Virus record (IMG/VR): IMGVR_UViG_3300043778_000099
Coordinates: 1 to 35,485 of that record
Length of the DNA: 35,485 bases
Reading direction: 5' to 3' (one strand)
Source of the DNA: a virus
Part shown: in pieces, positions 8,198 to 15,357 of the stretch
How the letters are laid out: every line of letters begins with the position of its first letter
Position numbering within the stretch: the stretch's first letter is position 1
Program-made: the position numbers and the translations under genes
The notes under the pieces: generated by a model
The model's input: the letters and a program-made list of their open reading frames with translations, nothing else
The model's database searches: none
Told to the model about the DNA's origin: nothing

Positions 8198-8446
8198 CTA
8201 GCCGGGCAGGTCCAGCTGCTGTTCGAGCCGCTCGCGCACGTGCGGCGACAGCGGCAGGTTCAGCGACAGGTCGGGCGTCGCCGACGGCGACAGCGTGCGG
8301 GCGAACTCCATGTTCACCACATAGGTGTGGCCGCACTCGGGATTCGAGCAGGCGAAGGTCACTTCGCGGAACGTGAGGGACATGTCGCGGCTGCTGCGCG
8401 CGGTGGCGCGTGCGCGGCAATGTGGGCAGCGGTTCAGGATGCGCAT
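8198..8446 (-). CDS. ogr: Ogr/Delta-type zinc-finger late transcription activator
   Basis: This 82-residue protein has the family pattern CPHC (C7, C10) followed by C33 and C38 in FACSNPECGHTYV, the zinc-binding module of P2 Ogr and P4 Delta. These proteins activate phage late promoters by contacting RNA polymerase. Here it would drive the tail and lysis operons. The start was chosen at the ATG just before the first zinc ligands; the longer frame to 8683 adds only Arg/Ser-rich sequence. It is in the early leftward operon, so it would be made only after repressor loss. No clear P2-type late promoter dyad was found upstream of gpX. Confidence 0.9.
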   Translation of the reverse strand: MRILNRCPHCRARATARSSRDMSLTFREVTFACSNPECGHTYVVNMEFARTLSPSATPDLSLNLPLSPHVRERLEQQLDLPG

Positions 8447-8513
8447 GGAATCGGGCTCCGGAGCGGGAACGGGCGCGCGAGGCGGGCGGGAACGGACGGG
8501 GCGCGCATCGGCG

Positions 8514-8765
8514 TCAGTCCTGGGGCGTGGCGGCGTCCGACGCATCGGCGCCCGACGCATCGGCGCCCGGCGCGATGCTTTTCTCGAGGTAGCGGTCGAG
8601 GCCTTCGAGGTAGACGAGCCGCGCGACGCTCGACATCGAACGGCGTTGCCGCTCGGACAGTTGCGCGAGCGTATGCTGCTCATGCGGCATCAGCCGCATG
8701 TACACCGGCTTGCTCGACAGCACGCCGCGCGGGGAGCGGGACATGGGGATTCGTTTGGTGGACAT
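8514..8765 (-). CDS. Arc-like ribbon-helix-helix DNA-binding protein
   Basis: This 83-residue protein has a basic N-terminus and a ribbon-helix-helix-like segment, KPVYMRLMPHEQHTLAQLSE then RSMSSVARLVYLEGL (about residues 19-56), so it probably binds DNA as a dimer. The C-terminus carries a GADAS/GADAS/DA repeat encoded by three tandem 15-bp units. It is the first gene of the leftward early operon, transcribed from the promoter at 8804-8832 that faces the repressor gene. By position it could act like Cox or another early regulator; that is inference. Confidence 0.7.
   Translation of the reverse strand: MSTKRIPMSRSPRGVLSSKPVYMRLMPHEQHTLAQLSERQRRSMSSVARLVYLEGLDRYLEKSIAPGADASGADASDAATPQD
8531..8575. 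repeat. Three tandem 15-bp repeats
   Basis: The unit CGGCGCCCGACGCAT occurs three times in a row with one mismatch in the first copy and three in the last. The copies lie inside the C-terminal coding part of the ribbon-helix-helix gene and encode a GADAS-type peptide repeat without shifting the frame. Confidence 0.85.
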
Positions 8766-8803
8766 GACGGATATACTTCCTGTCGTTAACCTTGCACAAG
8801 TTC

Positions 8804-8832
8804 ATAATACACACCATTCGGTGTGCTTTCAA
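8804..8832 (-). promoter_or_regulatory. Leftward early promoter with operator palindrome in the spacer
   Basis: Read on the minus strand, TTGAAA (8832-8827) is followed by exactly 17 bases and TATTAT (8809-8804), a good sigma70 promoter about 40 bp before the ribbon-helix-helix gene start. The spacer contains a perfect palindrome, CACACC-ATTC-GGTGTG on the plus strand (8810-8825). A repressor bound there would block polymerase. The divergent XRE repressor gene starts 24 bp away and is the obvious candidate. Promoter and palindrome are seen in the sequence; repressor binding is inferred. Confidence 0.75.
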
Positions 8833-8848
8833 CGTCCAAACAAACCAA

Positions 8849-9277
8849 ATGGAAAGTATCGGTGAGCGCCTGCGCGCGGAGCGCAAGCGCATCGCGCTGT
8901 CGTTGCGCGCGTTCGGCGAACGCGGCGGCGTCACGGAAAAGACCCAGGTGCTGTACGAGAAGGGTGAGCGGGCGCCGGACGCCCACTACCTGGTCGGCAT
9001 CGGGGCGGCCGGCGTCGACCTGCTGTTCGTGCTGACGGGCGTGCGCGCGTCGGCCGCGCTGGACGCGGACGAAGCCGCGCTGCTGGCGGGCTATCGCGGG
9101 CTGGACGAGCAGGGCCGCGCGGGGGTGCGTGCACTGATCGGCGGCTTGCGCGCACCGCAACCGGTCGCGGCGATGACGTTCAAGGGTGACGTCGGCCAGC
9201 AGATCCAGGGCGACGCGACGTTCCACGGCAATGTCGAACTCAATCTCGGAGGTGGACGCGCGAAGAAACGGAAGTAG
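8849..9277 (+). CDS. XRE-type helix-turn-helix phage repressor
   Basis: Starting at the ATG of MESIGERLRAERKR gives 142 residues. The N-terminal helix-turn-helix (about 3-60) has the XRE pattern: RLRAERKR...SLRAFGERGGV...QVLYEKGER.P...YLVGIGAAGVDLLFVLTG. The C-terminus is a beta-like GDVGQQIQGD...NVELNLGG segment. It is transcribed away from the early operon and probably holds the element silent by binding the palindrome at 8810-8825. It lacks a visible LexA/CI-type Ser-Lys protease domain, so induction may not be by self-cleavage. An upstream in-frame ATG at 8792 would overlap the operator and is less likely. Confidence 0.8.
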   Translation: MESIGERLRAERKRIALSLRAFGERGGVTEKTQVLYEKGERAPDAHYLVGIGAAGVDLLFVLTGVRASAALDADEAALLAGYRGLDEQGRAGVRALIGGLRAPQPVAAMTFKGDVGQQIQGDATFHGNVELNLGGGRAKKRK

Positions 9278-9337
9278 CCCTTCCCCCGCCCCAGGCCAGG
9301 GCGGTATCGAGCTGATTTGTGACAAACGGTACGGAAA

Positions 9338-10063
9338 ATGAAAACAAAGTACGAGTTTGAACGCGAAGTGGGACAGGTTGCCGGGGGCAACATCAAGTCC
9401 AACACGGTGCAGGCGCATGTCGACCTGCATATCCACCACGGGGTCGACCCTACGCCCGTCAGCGATCGCCAGCGCAACGCGATCGCGCGCAAGGCGTTCG
9501 AGATCGAGTCGAAGACGGGCACCGACAAGCTGATGGTGTACCGCCGCCTGATGAGCGTATTCAATTTCGAGAGCGTGGAGACCTTGCCGCGCGAGAAGTA
9601 CGCGCGCGTGATGTCGTATCTCGACGGTTGGCTGCGCAACGGCATGGCGGGGCAGGCCTCCGCCGCCCGTCAGCCGCAGCGGCCGGCGAGCCACGGGCTC
9701 GACGCGCCGCGCTATCGCCAGGCACCTGCGCCGGCGCCGGCCGCGATGGTCGCCGAACTGCGGCAGCCGATGTTCATTCAGTCGTCGGTGCTCAATCCCG
9801 GCGCGAAGAAGCTGCCGTGGCGCGCCGTGCTGGCGGGCGCACTCGCGCTGTCCGGTCTGGTGGCCGGCGCGTACGCGATGGGCGGCCGCCTGGTGGCGCC
9901 GGAGCCCGTCGCGATGCCGACGGTGCCGCGCGTGCTGCAATGCGAGTACGGCGGCGCCCGCTATACGGTCGGCAGCATCGTGATGCAGGCGGGCACGCGT
10001 CAGCAGTGCGTCGCGGCGGGCGAACACGCCGCTTGGGAGCAGGTGCCGGGCCACCGGCGCTGA
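9338..10063 (+). CDS. Membrane-anchored protein with ORF6C-like helical domain, function unknown
   Basis: This 241-residue protein begins with EREVGQVAGGNIKSN...VDLHIHHG. A helical segment (about 42-105) follows: DRQRNAIARKAFEIESKTG...MVYRRLMSVFNF...LPREKYARVMSYLDGWL, resembling ORF6C domains of phage antirepressors. After a Pro/Ala linker there is one transmembrane helix (about 165-185) and a short C-terminal domain with two cysteines. It follows the repressor gene by 60 bp on the same strand, so the two may be cotranscribed in the lysogenic state. Its N-terminal motif resembles the repressor's C-terminal tail. The domain match is by eye. Confidence 0.5.
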   Translation: MKTKYEFEREVGQVAGGNIKSNTVQAHVDLHIHHGVDPTPVSDRQRNAIARKAFEIESKTGTDKLMVYRRLMSVFNFESVETLPREKYARVMSYLDGWLRNGMAGQASAARQPQRPASHGLDAPRYRQAPAPAPAAMVAELRQPMFIQSSVLNPGAKKLPWRAVLAGALALSGLVAGAYAMGGRLVAPEPVAMPTVPRVLQCEYGGARYTVGSIVMQAGTRQQCVAAGEHAAWEQVPGHRR

Positions 10064-10148
10064 CGCGATCCGGCGCGACGGACCGTCGCCGTACCGGGCG
10101 GCCCGGCCGAGCGCGCGTGGTAGCGCACCCGGCAAACGTTCTCCGTGA

Positions 10149-11189
10149 TCACTTGCCTTTCGGCTTGCCGCCCGAGCCGTTTTTCTGTTTCGGCGGATCA
10201 CCCTTGACCTCCAGTTCGAGCGTCGTCGTGAAGCCGCCCGCGTCGATCTTGTGCGTCACCTTCTTCGCGAGCCAGACGGTCCCGTCGATCTCCGGCTTGA
10301 AGCCGCTCAGGTTCACCGGCATCTCCGGATAGAGATCCGGCCGGCCGAGCGCGAGCGCGTAATCCAGGGTCGCCTGGCTGCGGATCGTGCGCTGGTATTC
10401 CGCCTGCGCCGCCGCGCGCGCCGCGGCTTCGTCCGGGTAGGTTTCCGGCAGCACCTTGGTGTTCTTCGCGTCCTTGCCGCCGCCCACCTCCACCGACTTG
10501 CGCTTCGCGCTGCCGGTCGAGTGGTAGTACGCGCGCACCCCGCCGAACTCGTCGCGCTTCGCGAGGCTGTACTGGTGCCGGTCGCCGCTCGCGCGCGTGA
10601 TCGCGAGCGCGGGCAGCGGCTTGCCGCTCGCGGTGCGGCCTTTGCCGATCGGCATGAACAGCAGATTGCCGCTCTTGACCGAGGCGACCGCGTCGTAGCG
10701 CTTCGCGATGCGCGTGATGAACGACATGTCGCTCTCGTGCGTCTGGTCGATGTGCGCGATCGCGATTTTCGCGAGATCCGCCGGGATCACGGGCTTCAGG
10801 TGATAGCGCGCAGCGATCGCCTGCACGATCGCGCCGAGCGTGGTGCGGTGCCAGCTCTTCTCGCGCCGTTCGCTCATCGCATCGGTCATCGAACCGGCGC
10901 GCGCGCGCACGGTGATCGTGTCCGGCGCGCCCCGGAAGCTCACCTCGTCAATGGTGAAGCGGCCCTTGTCCACGAGGCCGGGCTCGATCCAGCCGAGCTG
11001 GAGCGTCAGCTCCGCGCCGCAGGCGGGCAGGTCGAGCCGGCCGTCGCTGTCGTCGAGCACCAGCTCGAGCGTGTCGGCCTCGCCGCCGCGGCTCTCCACC
11101 AGCGACAGGCTCACGAGGCGCGGATCGAGCGCGCGCGTCAGGTCGCGGCCGTCGAGCGTGATGCGGTAGTCGGCTTGCGGCTGCTTCAT
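10149..11189 (-). CDS. D: Phage late control / baseplate hub protein gpD
   Basis: This 346-residue protein has the gpD pattern: YRITLDGRDLT at the start, SLSLVESRGGEADTLELVLDD, a central WHRTTLGAIVQAIAARYHL, and SDMSFITRIAKRYDAV. It belongs to the gpD/gp27-like hub family that forms the centre of the contractile-tail baseplate together with the gpV spike. It is the last gene of the tail operon and overlaps gpU by four bases (ATGA). The 85 bp beyond its stop separate it from the convergent membrane-protein gene; I see no clear terminator hairpin there. Confidence 0.93.
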   Translation of the reverse strand: MKQPQADYRITLDGRDLTRALDPRLVSLSLVESRGGEADTLELVLDDSDGRLDLPACGAELTLQLGWIEPGLVDKGRFTIDEVSFRGAPDTITVRARAGSMTDAMSERREKSWHRTTLGAIVQAIAARYHLKPVIPADLAKIAIAHIDQTHESDMSFITRIAKRYDAVASVKSGNLLFMPIGKGRTASGKPLPALAITRASGDRHQYSLAKRDEFGGVRAYYHSTGSAKRKSVEVGGGKDAKNTKVLPETYPDEAAARAAAQAEYQRTIRSQATLDYALALGRPDLYPEMPVNLSGFKPEIDGTVWLAKKVTHKIDAGGFTTTLELEVKGDPPKQKNGSGGKPKGK

Positions 11190-11650
11190 GCGCGTCGGCC
11201 TTGCGGTTGCACCGTGTCCGGATCGCTCTCGTCCGCGTCCGCGTCGGACGGTTCGTCCGCGGCGATCGCGGGGCGCTCGTCGACGCGGCGCAGGACGATC
11301 GAGAAGGTGATCTTGCGCGGCACGCCGTCGCGCTGCAGGTAGGCCTGCGTCTCGTCGAGGCTTTCGATCAGGTAGGCGCCGTAGACGTGACCCGCGCCGT
11401 CCACGAGCACGTAGGCGTCGCCGCGCGCGGCCATCGCGCGCAGTTCGTCGAGCGAGTCGAGCGTGCCCGCCAGTTGCGGCGCGAGCACGCCGTTGAGCGT
11501 GACGGTGTCCTTGCCGGGGCCGGTGAACTGGCTGGCGTCGCGCACGCCCACGCGCGGCGCGGTGACGTGCTTCCAGTCCATCGAGCGGCGCAGGTCCTGG
11601 TAGGCGAGCGTCGGCAGACCGAACGCGAATTGACCGAGAGAGGCGAGCAT
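11186..11650 (-). CDS. U: Tail protein gpU
   Basis: This 154-residue protein has the gpU family opening MLASLGQFAFGLPTLAYQDL and the following GVRDASQFTGPGKDTVTLNG. In P2-like phages gpU acts at tail-tube completion, capping the head-proximal end. It lies between the tape measure and gpD, as in P2, and overlaps D by four bases. Its retention in a headless element is expected, since tailocin tails also need their length terminated. The C-terminus is acidic and repetitive (DEPSDADADESDPD). Confidence 0.9.
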   Translation of the reverse strand: MLASLGQFAFGLPTLAYQDLRRSMDWKHVTAPRVGVRDASQFTGPGKDTVTLNGVLAPQLAGTLDSLDELRAMAARGDAYVLVDGAGHVYGAYLIESLDETQAYLQRDGVPRKITFSIVLRRVDERPAIAADEPSDADADESDPDTVQPQGRRA

Positions 11651-11680
11651 GCTGGCGATCCTTGCGAGTGAGACGTGGGG

Positions 11681-14332
11681 TCAGGCGAGCGCGTCGGAGA
11701 AGCTCGACACGACGCGCGTGCGCTTCAGTTCCTCGCCGCGCGCGAGCTCGGCGCGCACCATCCGCAACAGTTCGTCGCCGGCCGGCCCGGAGTTGGCGGT
11801 CAGCGTGATGTTGTAGGTGTCGCCCGCGACGTTGACGGTCTTGCCCGGGGTCGGTACGCCGAGCGGTGCGCGCGTGTCGAACGCGAGCGGCGCGGCGGCC
11901 GGGGCGAAGGCGTCGGACTGGCCGAGACGCAGCGGCGCGACCGGTGCGAGGGGCGCGGGCAGCGGCGCGGCGGCCGGGGCCCACGCGCTCGCGCGCGGCC
12001 CCGCGCCTGCCGGCTGCGCCGCAGGCGGCAGCGGCGTCGCGGCCGGCAACGTCGGCAGTGTCGGCGCGGCGAGCGGGCCGGCGCTTGCGCGTCGTCCGCC
12101 GAAGCTGGCCGGATCGAACGGCGCGCCCGCCGCGGGCGCGGTCACGGGCGCCAGATGCGCGGAGGCGTCGGGCAGCCGCGGCGCGGCGAGCGGACCGGCG
12201 CTTGCGCTTCGACCGCCGAAGCGCGCCGGATCGAGCGGCGCGCCCGCGGCGGGCGCGGTCACGGGCGCCAGTTGTCCGGAGGCGTCGAACAATCCCGGCG
12301 CGGCGGGTTGATTCGCGAGCCGCGCGAGCGTGGACGGATTCTTGAGCGCGGCGCCGACGTCTCCGGGCAGCGGCTTGGTCTTGTCGTCGGCGTCGTCGCC
12401 GCCGATGCCGAACAGCTTGCCGACGTAGTGCGCCGCTTTCTTGATCCACTCCACGGCGCCGGCGAACACGCGCTGCACGACGTCCCAGTGCGTGATGATC
12501 AACGCCGCAACCGTCACCAGCAGCATCAGCGGATTGGCGAGGGCCACCCGCCCGACGAGCCCGATCGCGACCGCGACGCCGCGGAACAGGCCGATCAGCG
12601 GGCCGAACAGGCTGAGCCCGCCGAGCGCGCCGCGCAGCATCGCGATCGGACCGAGGATGCTGCCGACCATCATCAGGAGGCCACCGCCCGCGGCCATCAC
12701 GCCGCCCAGCACGGCGGCGACGCGCATCAGGCTCGCGGTCAGCTCGGGGTTCGCGCGCATCCACTCGGTGATCTTGCCGACGATGTCCGACAGGAATTGC
12801 AGCGTGGCCTGCGCGTCGGGCGCGATCGCCGCGCCTGCGATGCTCAGCGCCTCGGTGCCGCGGTCCATCAGCGCTTCGCGCGCGTTGCCGAGCGTGTTGG
12901 TCTGCAGGTCTGCGCGCTGCTGCATGCCGGGGCCTGCCGCGAGCTTGTCGGCGTTCTCGCGGTACCCGGTCGGCCCGGCGTCGATCAGCGCCGACGCGGC
13001 CTTGCGGGTGGTGTCGTCGCGGCCGAACAGCTGCGCGAGCACGGCTTCGCGCTTCTCGTCCGACAGCGCCTTGAGCTTGCCGAGCTGCGCGGCCATCTTC
13101 TCGACGCCGCCGAAGCCCCCCTTGCCGTCGGTGAAGTCGAGCTTCATCGCGGGATCGAGCAGGCGGTTGGCCCGGCCGACCTTGTCGGTCCGGGTCACGG
13201 TCGACAGCATCTTCGCGTAGCCGGCGCCGGCCGCCTTGCCGTCGAGGTCGCCGGACTGCTTCGCGATCATCAGCAGCGGCGTCAGCGCCTGCGCGCCGCG
13301 CGAGCCCTCGAGGCCGAGCTTGCGCATGGCGGGCGCGAGCTTGTCGAAGCCGGCGGTCAGGTCCTTGTCGTCGAGGCCCGAGTGCAGCGCGCGCTGGGCC
13401 ACGTCGCTGAGGGCGACGAGATCCTTCGCGCTGCTGTTGGTCGCCTGGCGCAGCGACGTCGCGAGCTTGGCCGCCTCGGCCGGCGTCTTGCCGATCGCGA
13501 GCGACAGCTTCGAGACGGCCGCGCCTACGCCGTCGAGCACCTCGGCGGGCTGGGTGCCTTCCTCGACGAGCGTGCTCATCATCTCGCGGAACGCGTTCGC
13601 GGAGCCGGGCAGCTTCGCGCCGAACTGCTCCGCGAGCAGGTTCATTTTTTCGAAGACGGGCGGCACCGTGCCGTCCGGTCGCATCAGGCTCGCTTTCAAC
13701 TGGTTCTGCGAGGCCTCCGCGTTCATCGCGGCTTCGAGCGGCTTGCCGACGATCGTGCGGCCGACCGACGACAGCGCCTCGCCGGCACCCTTCATGTTTT
13801 CCGCGCGGTCTTTCAGATCGGCCGTGCGCTTGTCGCGCTTCTCGTCCGAGGCTTTTTGCCGCGTGCCGGTGTCCTGCTGCAAGGTGCCCGCGCGCGTGTC
13901 GAGGCGCCGCGACTGCGCGGCGAGGCCGCGGTTGGGAGCGATGCCCTGCCGGCCGAGCCGGGCGGCGACCGCATCGAGTTGGCGACGCGTCTCGCTCTGC
14001 CGGGCCTGGGCGGCGCTCGCGCTCGCGAGCGCCGCGGGGCGCTCGGCCACGATCTTCCAAAGCGGGGTGCCGCTTGCCGCGACGATCTCCTGATTGACCT
14101 GATCGACGCGCATGCGGGCCTCGATCTGCCGGTCGGTCGCGGTCTTGAGCCGCGCCGTCAGCTTGCGGAAGGACTCGATGTCCTGCTGCGCGCGCTTGAC
14201 CGAGGCGAGTTCGGCCTTGGACGCCTTCAGCTTCTGCGTCTCGACGTCCCGGCCCGCGAGCATCGCCTGCAGGGATTGGGAGGCGCGCCCGAGGCGCGCC
14301 CTCAGCTCACTCGATTTCTGGTCGTTGCTCAT
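11681..14332 (-). CDS. T: Tail tape measure protein gpT
   Basis: This 883-residue protein starts with a long coiled-coil region (about 1-190). A TP901/P2-type tape-measure core follows (FREMMSTLVEEGTQPAEVLDGVG..., KDLVALSDVAQRALHSG). Hydrophobic segments come next around residues 555-655 (SLMRVAAVLGGVMAAGGGLL, RVALANPLMLLVTVAALIIT). It sets tail length. The C-terminal 200 residues are Ala/Pro-rich and hold two tandem 39-residue units. It starts at an ATGA overlap with the stop of gpE'. Confidence 0.93.
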   Translation of the reverse strand: MSNDQKSSELRARLGRASQSLQAMLAGRDVETQKLKASKAELASVKRAQQDIESFRKLTARLKTATDRQIEARMRVDQVNQEIVAASGTPLWKIVAERPAALASASAAQARQSETRRQLDAVAARLGRQGIAPNRGLAAQSRRLDTRAGTLQQDTGTRQKASDEKRDKRTADLKDRAENMKGAGEALSSVGRTIVGKPLEAAMNAEASQNQLKASLMRPDGTVPPVFEKMNLLAEQFGAKLPGSANAFREMMSTLVEEGTQPAEVLDGVGAAVSKLSLAIGKTPAEAAKLATSLRQATNSSAKDLVALSDVAQRALHSGLDDKDLTAGFDKLAPAMRKLGLEGSRGAQALTPLLMIAKQSGDLDGKAAGAGYAKMLSTVTRTDKVGRANRLLDPAMKLDFTDGKGGFGGVEKMAAQLGKLKALSDEKREAVLAQLFGRDDTTRKAASALIDAGPTGYRENADKLAAGPGMQQRADLQTNTLGNAREALMDRGTEALSIAGAAIAPDAQATLQFLSDIVGKITEWMRANPELTASLMRVAAVLGGVMAAGGGLLMMVGSILGPIAMLRGALGGLSLFGPLIGLFRGVAVAIGLVGRVALANPLMLLVTVAALIITHWDVVQRVFAGAVEWIKKAAHYVGKLFGIGGDDADDKTKPLPGDVGAALKNPSTLARLANQPAAPGLFDASGQLAPVTAPAAGAPLDPARFGGRSASAGPLAAPRLPDASAHLAPVTAPAAGAPFDPASFGGRRASAGPLAAPTLPTLPAATPLPPAAQPAGAGPRASAWAPAAAPLPAPLAPVAPLRLGQSDAFAPAAAPLAFDTRAPLGVPTPGKTVNVAGDTYNITLTANSGPAGDELLRMVRAELARGEELKRTRVVSSFSDALA
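12064..12297. repeat. 117-bp tandem duplication inside the tape measure gene
   Basis: Two adjacent 117-bp copies (12064-12180 and 12181-12297) are nearly identical and encode two 39-residue units of the form L-x-DAS...LAPVTAPAAGAP...DPA.FGGR..SAGPLAAP. The unit length is a multiple of three, so the frame is kept. A partial third start follows (GGCGCGGCGGG). Confidence 0.8.
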
Positions 14333-14445
14333 GATTCGGATTGGTAACGTTCGCGGGCGCGCTCACGCCAGGCCATCAGCTCGGCGAGCGTGAAGTCGTA
14401 CATCGCGCCGGGGGGCCAGTGGAACACCAGCGCGATGTCGGCCAT
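14329..14445 (-). CDS. gpE' (GpE family tail protein)
   Basis: This 38-residue ORF was found by reading the gap before the tape measure gene. It matches the GpE family: MADIALVFHWPPGAMYDFTL then ELMAWRERARERY. In P2-like phages this sequence is made mainly as the C-terminal extension of gpE by -1 frameshifting, giving the second tail assembly chaperone. The frame is open from the slippery site at 14499-14505 through this ORF, and its stop overlaps the tape measure ATG. Confidence 0.85.
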   Translation of the reverse strand: MADIALVFHWPPGAMYDFTLAELMAWRERARERYQSES

Positions 14446-14453
14446 CGGGTCTT

Positions 14454-14789
14454 CTACGCAGACGGGGATGCCATGGCCGCTTTCTGCGATCTCGACAGCA
14501 AAAAATCGCTGAAGGCCCCCGCCAGCGCGAGCAGGTCGGCCGGGTCGAGCTGGCCGACCTCGAATTCCGTCAGCGACGGCGAGGTGATGCGCGGCAGCAC
14601 CTTTTGCAGCGCGCTGACGTCGAAGCGCGCCAGGTCGTGCAGCGAAGTGCCGCGCAGCTCGCCCGCAGTCGGCTTGCGCAGCGTGACGGCGGCGATGGTT
14701 TCGCCGTCACGCACGATCGGCGTGTCGAGCGGGATCGCGGAAGCCGCCGCTTCGGCGCGGACGGCTTCGTGTTGAGCGTGGTTCGTCAT
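14454..14789 (-). CDS. E: Tail assembly protein gpE
   Basis: This 111-residue protein belongs to the P2 gpE tail assembly family: VTLRKPTAGELRGTSL, LQKVLPRITSPSL and a C-terminal helix ALAGAFSDFLLSRSQKAA. It is a chaperone that coats the tape measure during tail building. Start chosen at the ATG of MTNHAQHEAV. A slippery T-TTT-TTG lies in codons 95-97, in the phase needed for a -1 shift into gpE'. A shift there gives an E+E' product of about 153 residues. Confidence 0.88.
   Translation of the reverse strand: MTNHAQHEAVRAEAAASAIPLDTPIVRDGETIAAVTLRKPTAGELRGTSLHDLARFDVSALQKVLPRITSPSLTEFEVGQLDPADLLALAGAFSDFLLSRSQKAAMASPSA
14499..14505 (-). promoter_or_regulatory. -1 ribosomal frameshift slippery site (E to E')
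   Basis: Minus-strand TTTTTTG is phased as T-TTT-TTG within GAT TTT TTG of gpE (D95-F96-L97). Slipping back one base continues as GCT GTC GAG ATC and stays open for 18 codons up to the gpE' ATG, then through gpE' to its stop. This reproduces the arrangement known for P2 gene E. The sequence and frames are seen directly; use in vivo is inferred from the family. Confidence 0.85.
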
Positions 14790-14815
14790 GATGGAGTCGT
14801 TCTCGCCGAAGGGGA

Positions 14816-15325
14816 TCAGAGGCCGATCGCTTTGCGCAGCGACCCGAGCAGGTCGACGCCGTTGACGGTCTCGACCATGTTGATGAAGTCGAACTCGTGA
14901 ATCACCTGGCCGTTGATCGTGAGCTTGTAGTAGCTTGCCTGCGTGGTGACCTTGAACGCGGTGTCTTCCTTCGACTTGGCCGTGCCGAGGTCGATCTCCG
15001 AATGGCGGCCGCGGATCACGATCTCGACCGCGTCCGGGCGCGCTGAATCCTCGCCCTGGTAGGCGCCGGCGAAGCGCAGCTGCACGCCATCGTGGGTCGT
15101 CACGCCCCATTGCGACAGCACGCCGCGCATCAGGCCGCCGCAGGTCCATTCGAGCTGGATCGCTTCCTGGCCCCAGTCGACCTTGATCGGGCCGGTCATG
15201 CCGCCCGCGATGTAGTCCTCCATCTTGCGCGACAGCTTCGGCAGCGTGATTTCCGCGACCTGGCCGACGTACGCGTTGCCGTCGTTGAACAGCATGTAAT
15301 TCTTGAGTTTGCGAGGCATACCCAT
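14816..15325 (-). CDS. FII: Major tail tube protein gpFII
   Basis: This 169-residue protein has the FII signature: MGMPRKLKNYMLFNDG, then VAEITLPKLSRKMEDYIAGG and a closing INMVETVNGVDLLGSLRKAIGL. It polymerises into the inner tube of the contractile tail. It lies directly after the sheath gene, 32 bp away, as in P2. Length is normal for the family. Confidence 0.95.
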   Translation of the reverse strand: MGMPRKLKNYMLFNDGNAYVGQVAEITLPKLSRKMEDYIAGGMTGPIKVDWGQEAIQLEWTCGGLMRGVLSQWGVTTHDGVQLRFAGAYQGEDSARPDAVEIVIRGRHSEIDLGTAKSKEDTAFKVTTQASYYKLTINGQVIHEFDFINMVETVNGVDLLGSLRKAIGL

Positions 15326-15357
15326 GTGAGTGCTCCAGTGAAAGTGAGGACGGCGGA

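Noticed and set aside
4994-8767. 1257-residue forward frame across the primase region
   Set aside because: It is antisense to the primase, Ogr and ribbon-helix-helix genes, whose domains are clear. Its Arg/Ala/Val-rich composition is typical of shadow frames in high-GC DNA.
11675-14347. 890-residue forward frame
   Set aside because: It mirrors the tape measure gene on the other strand and has no recognisable domain.
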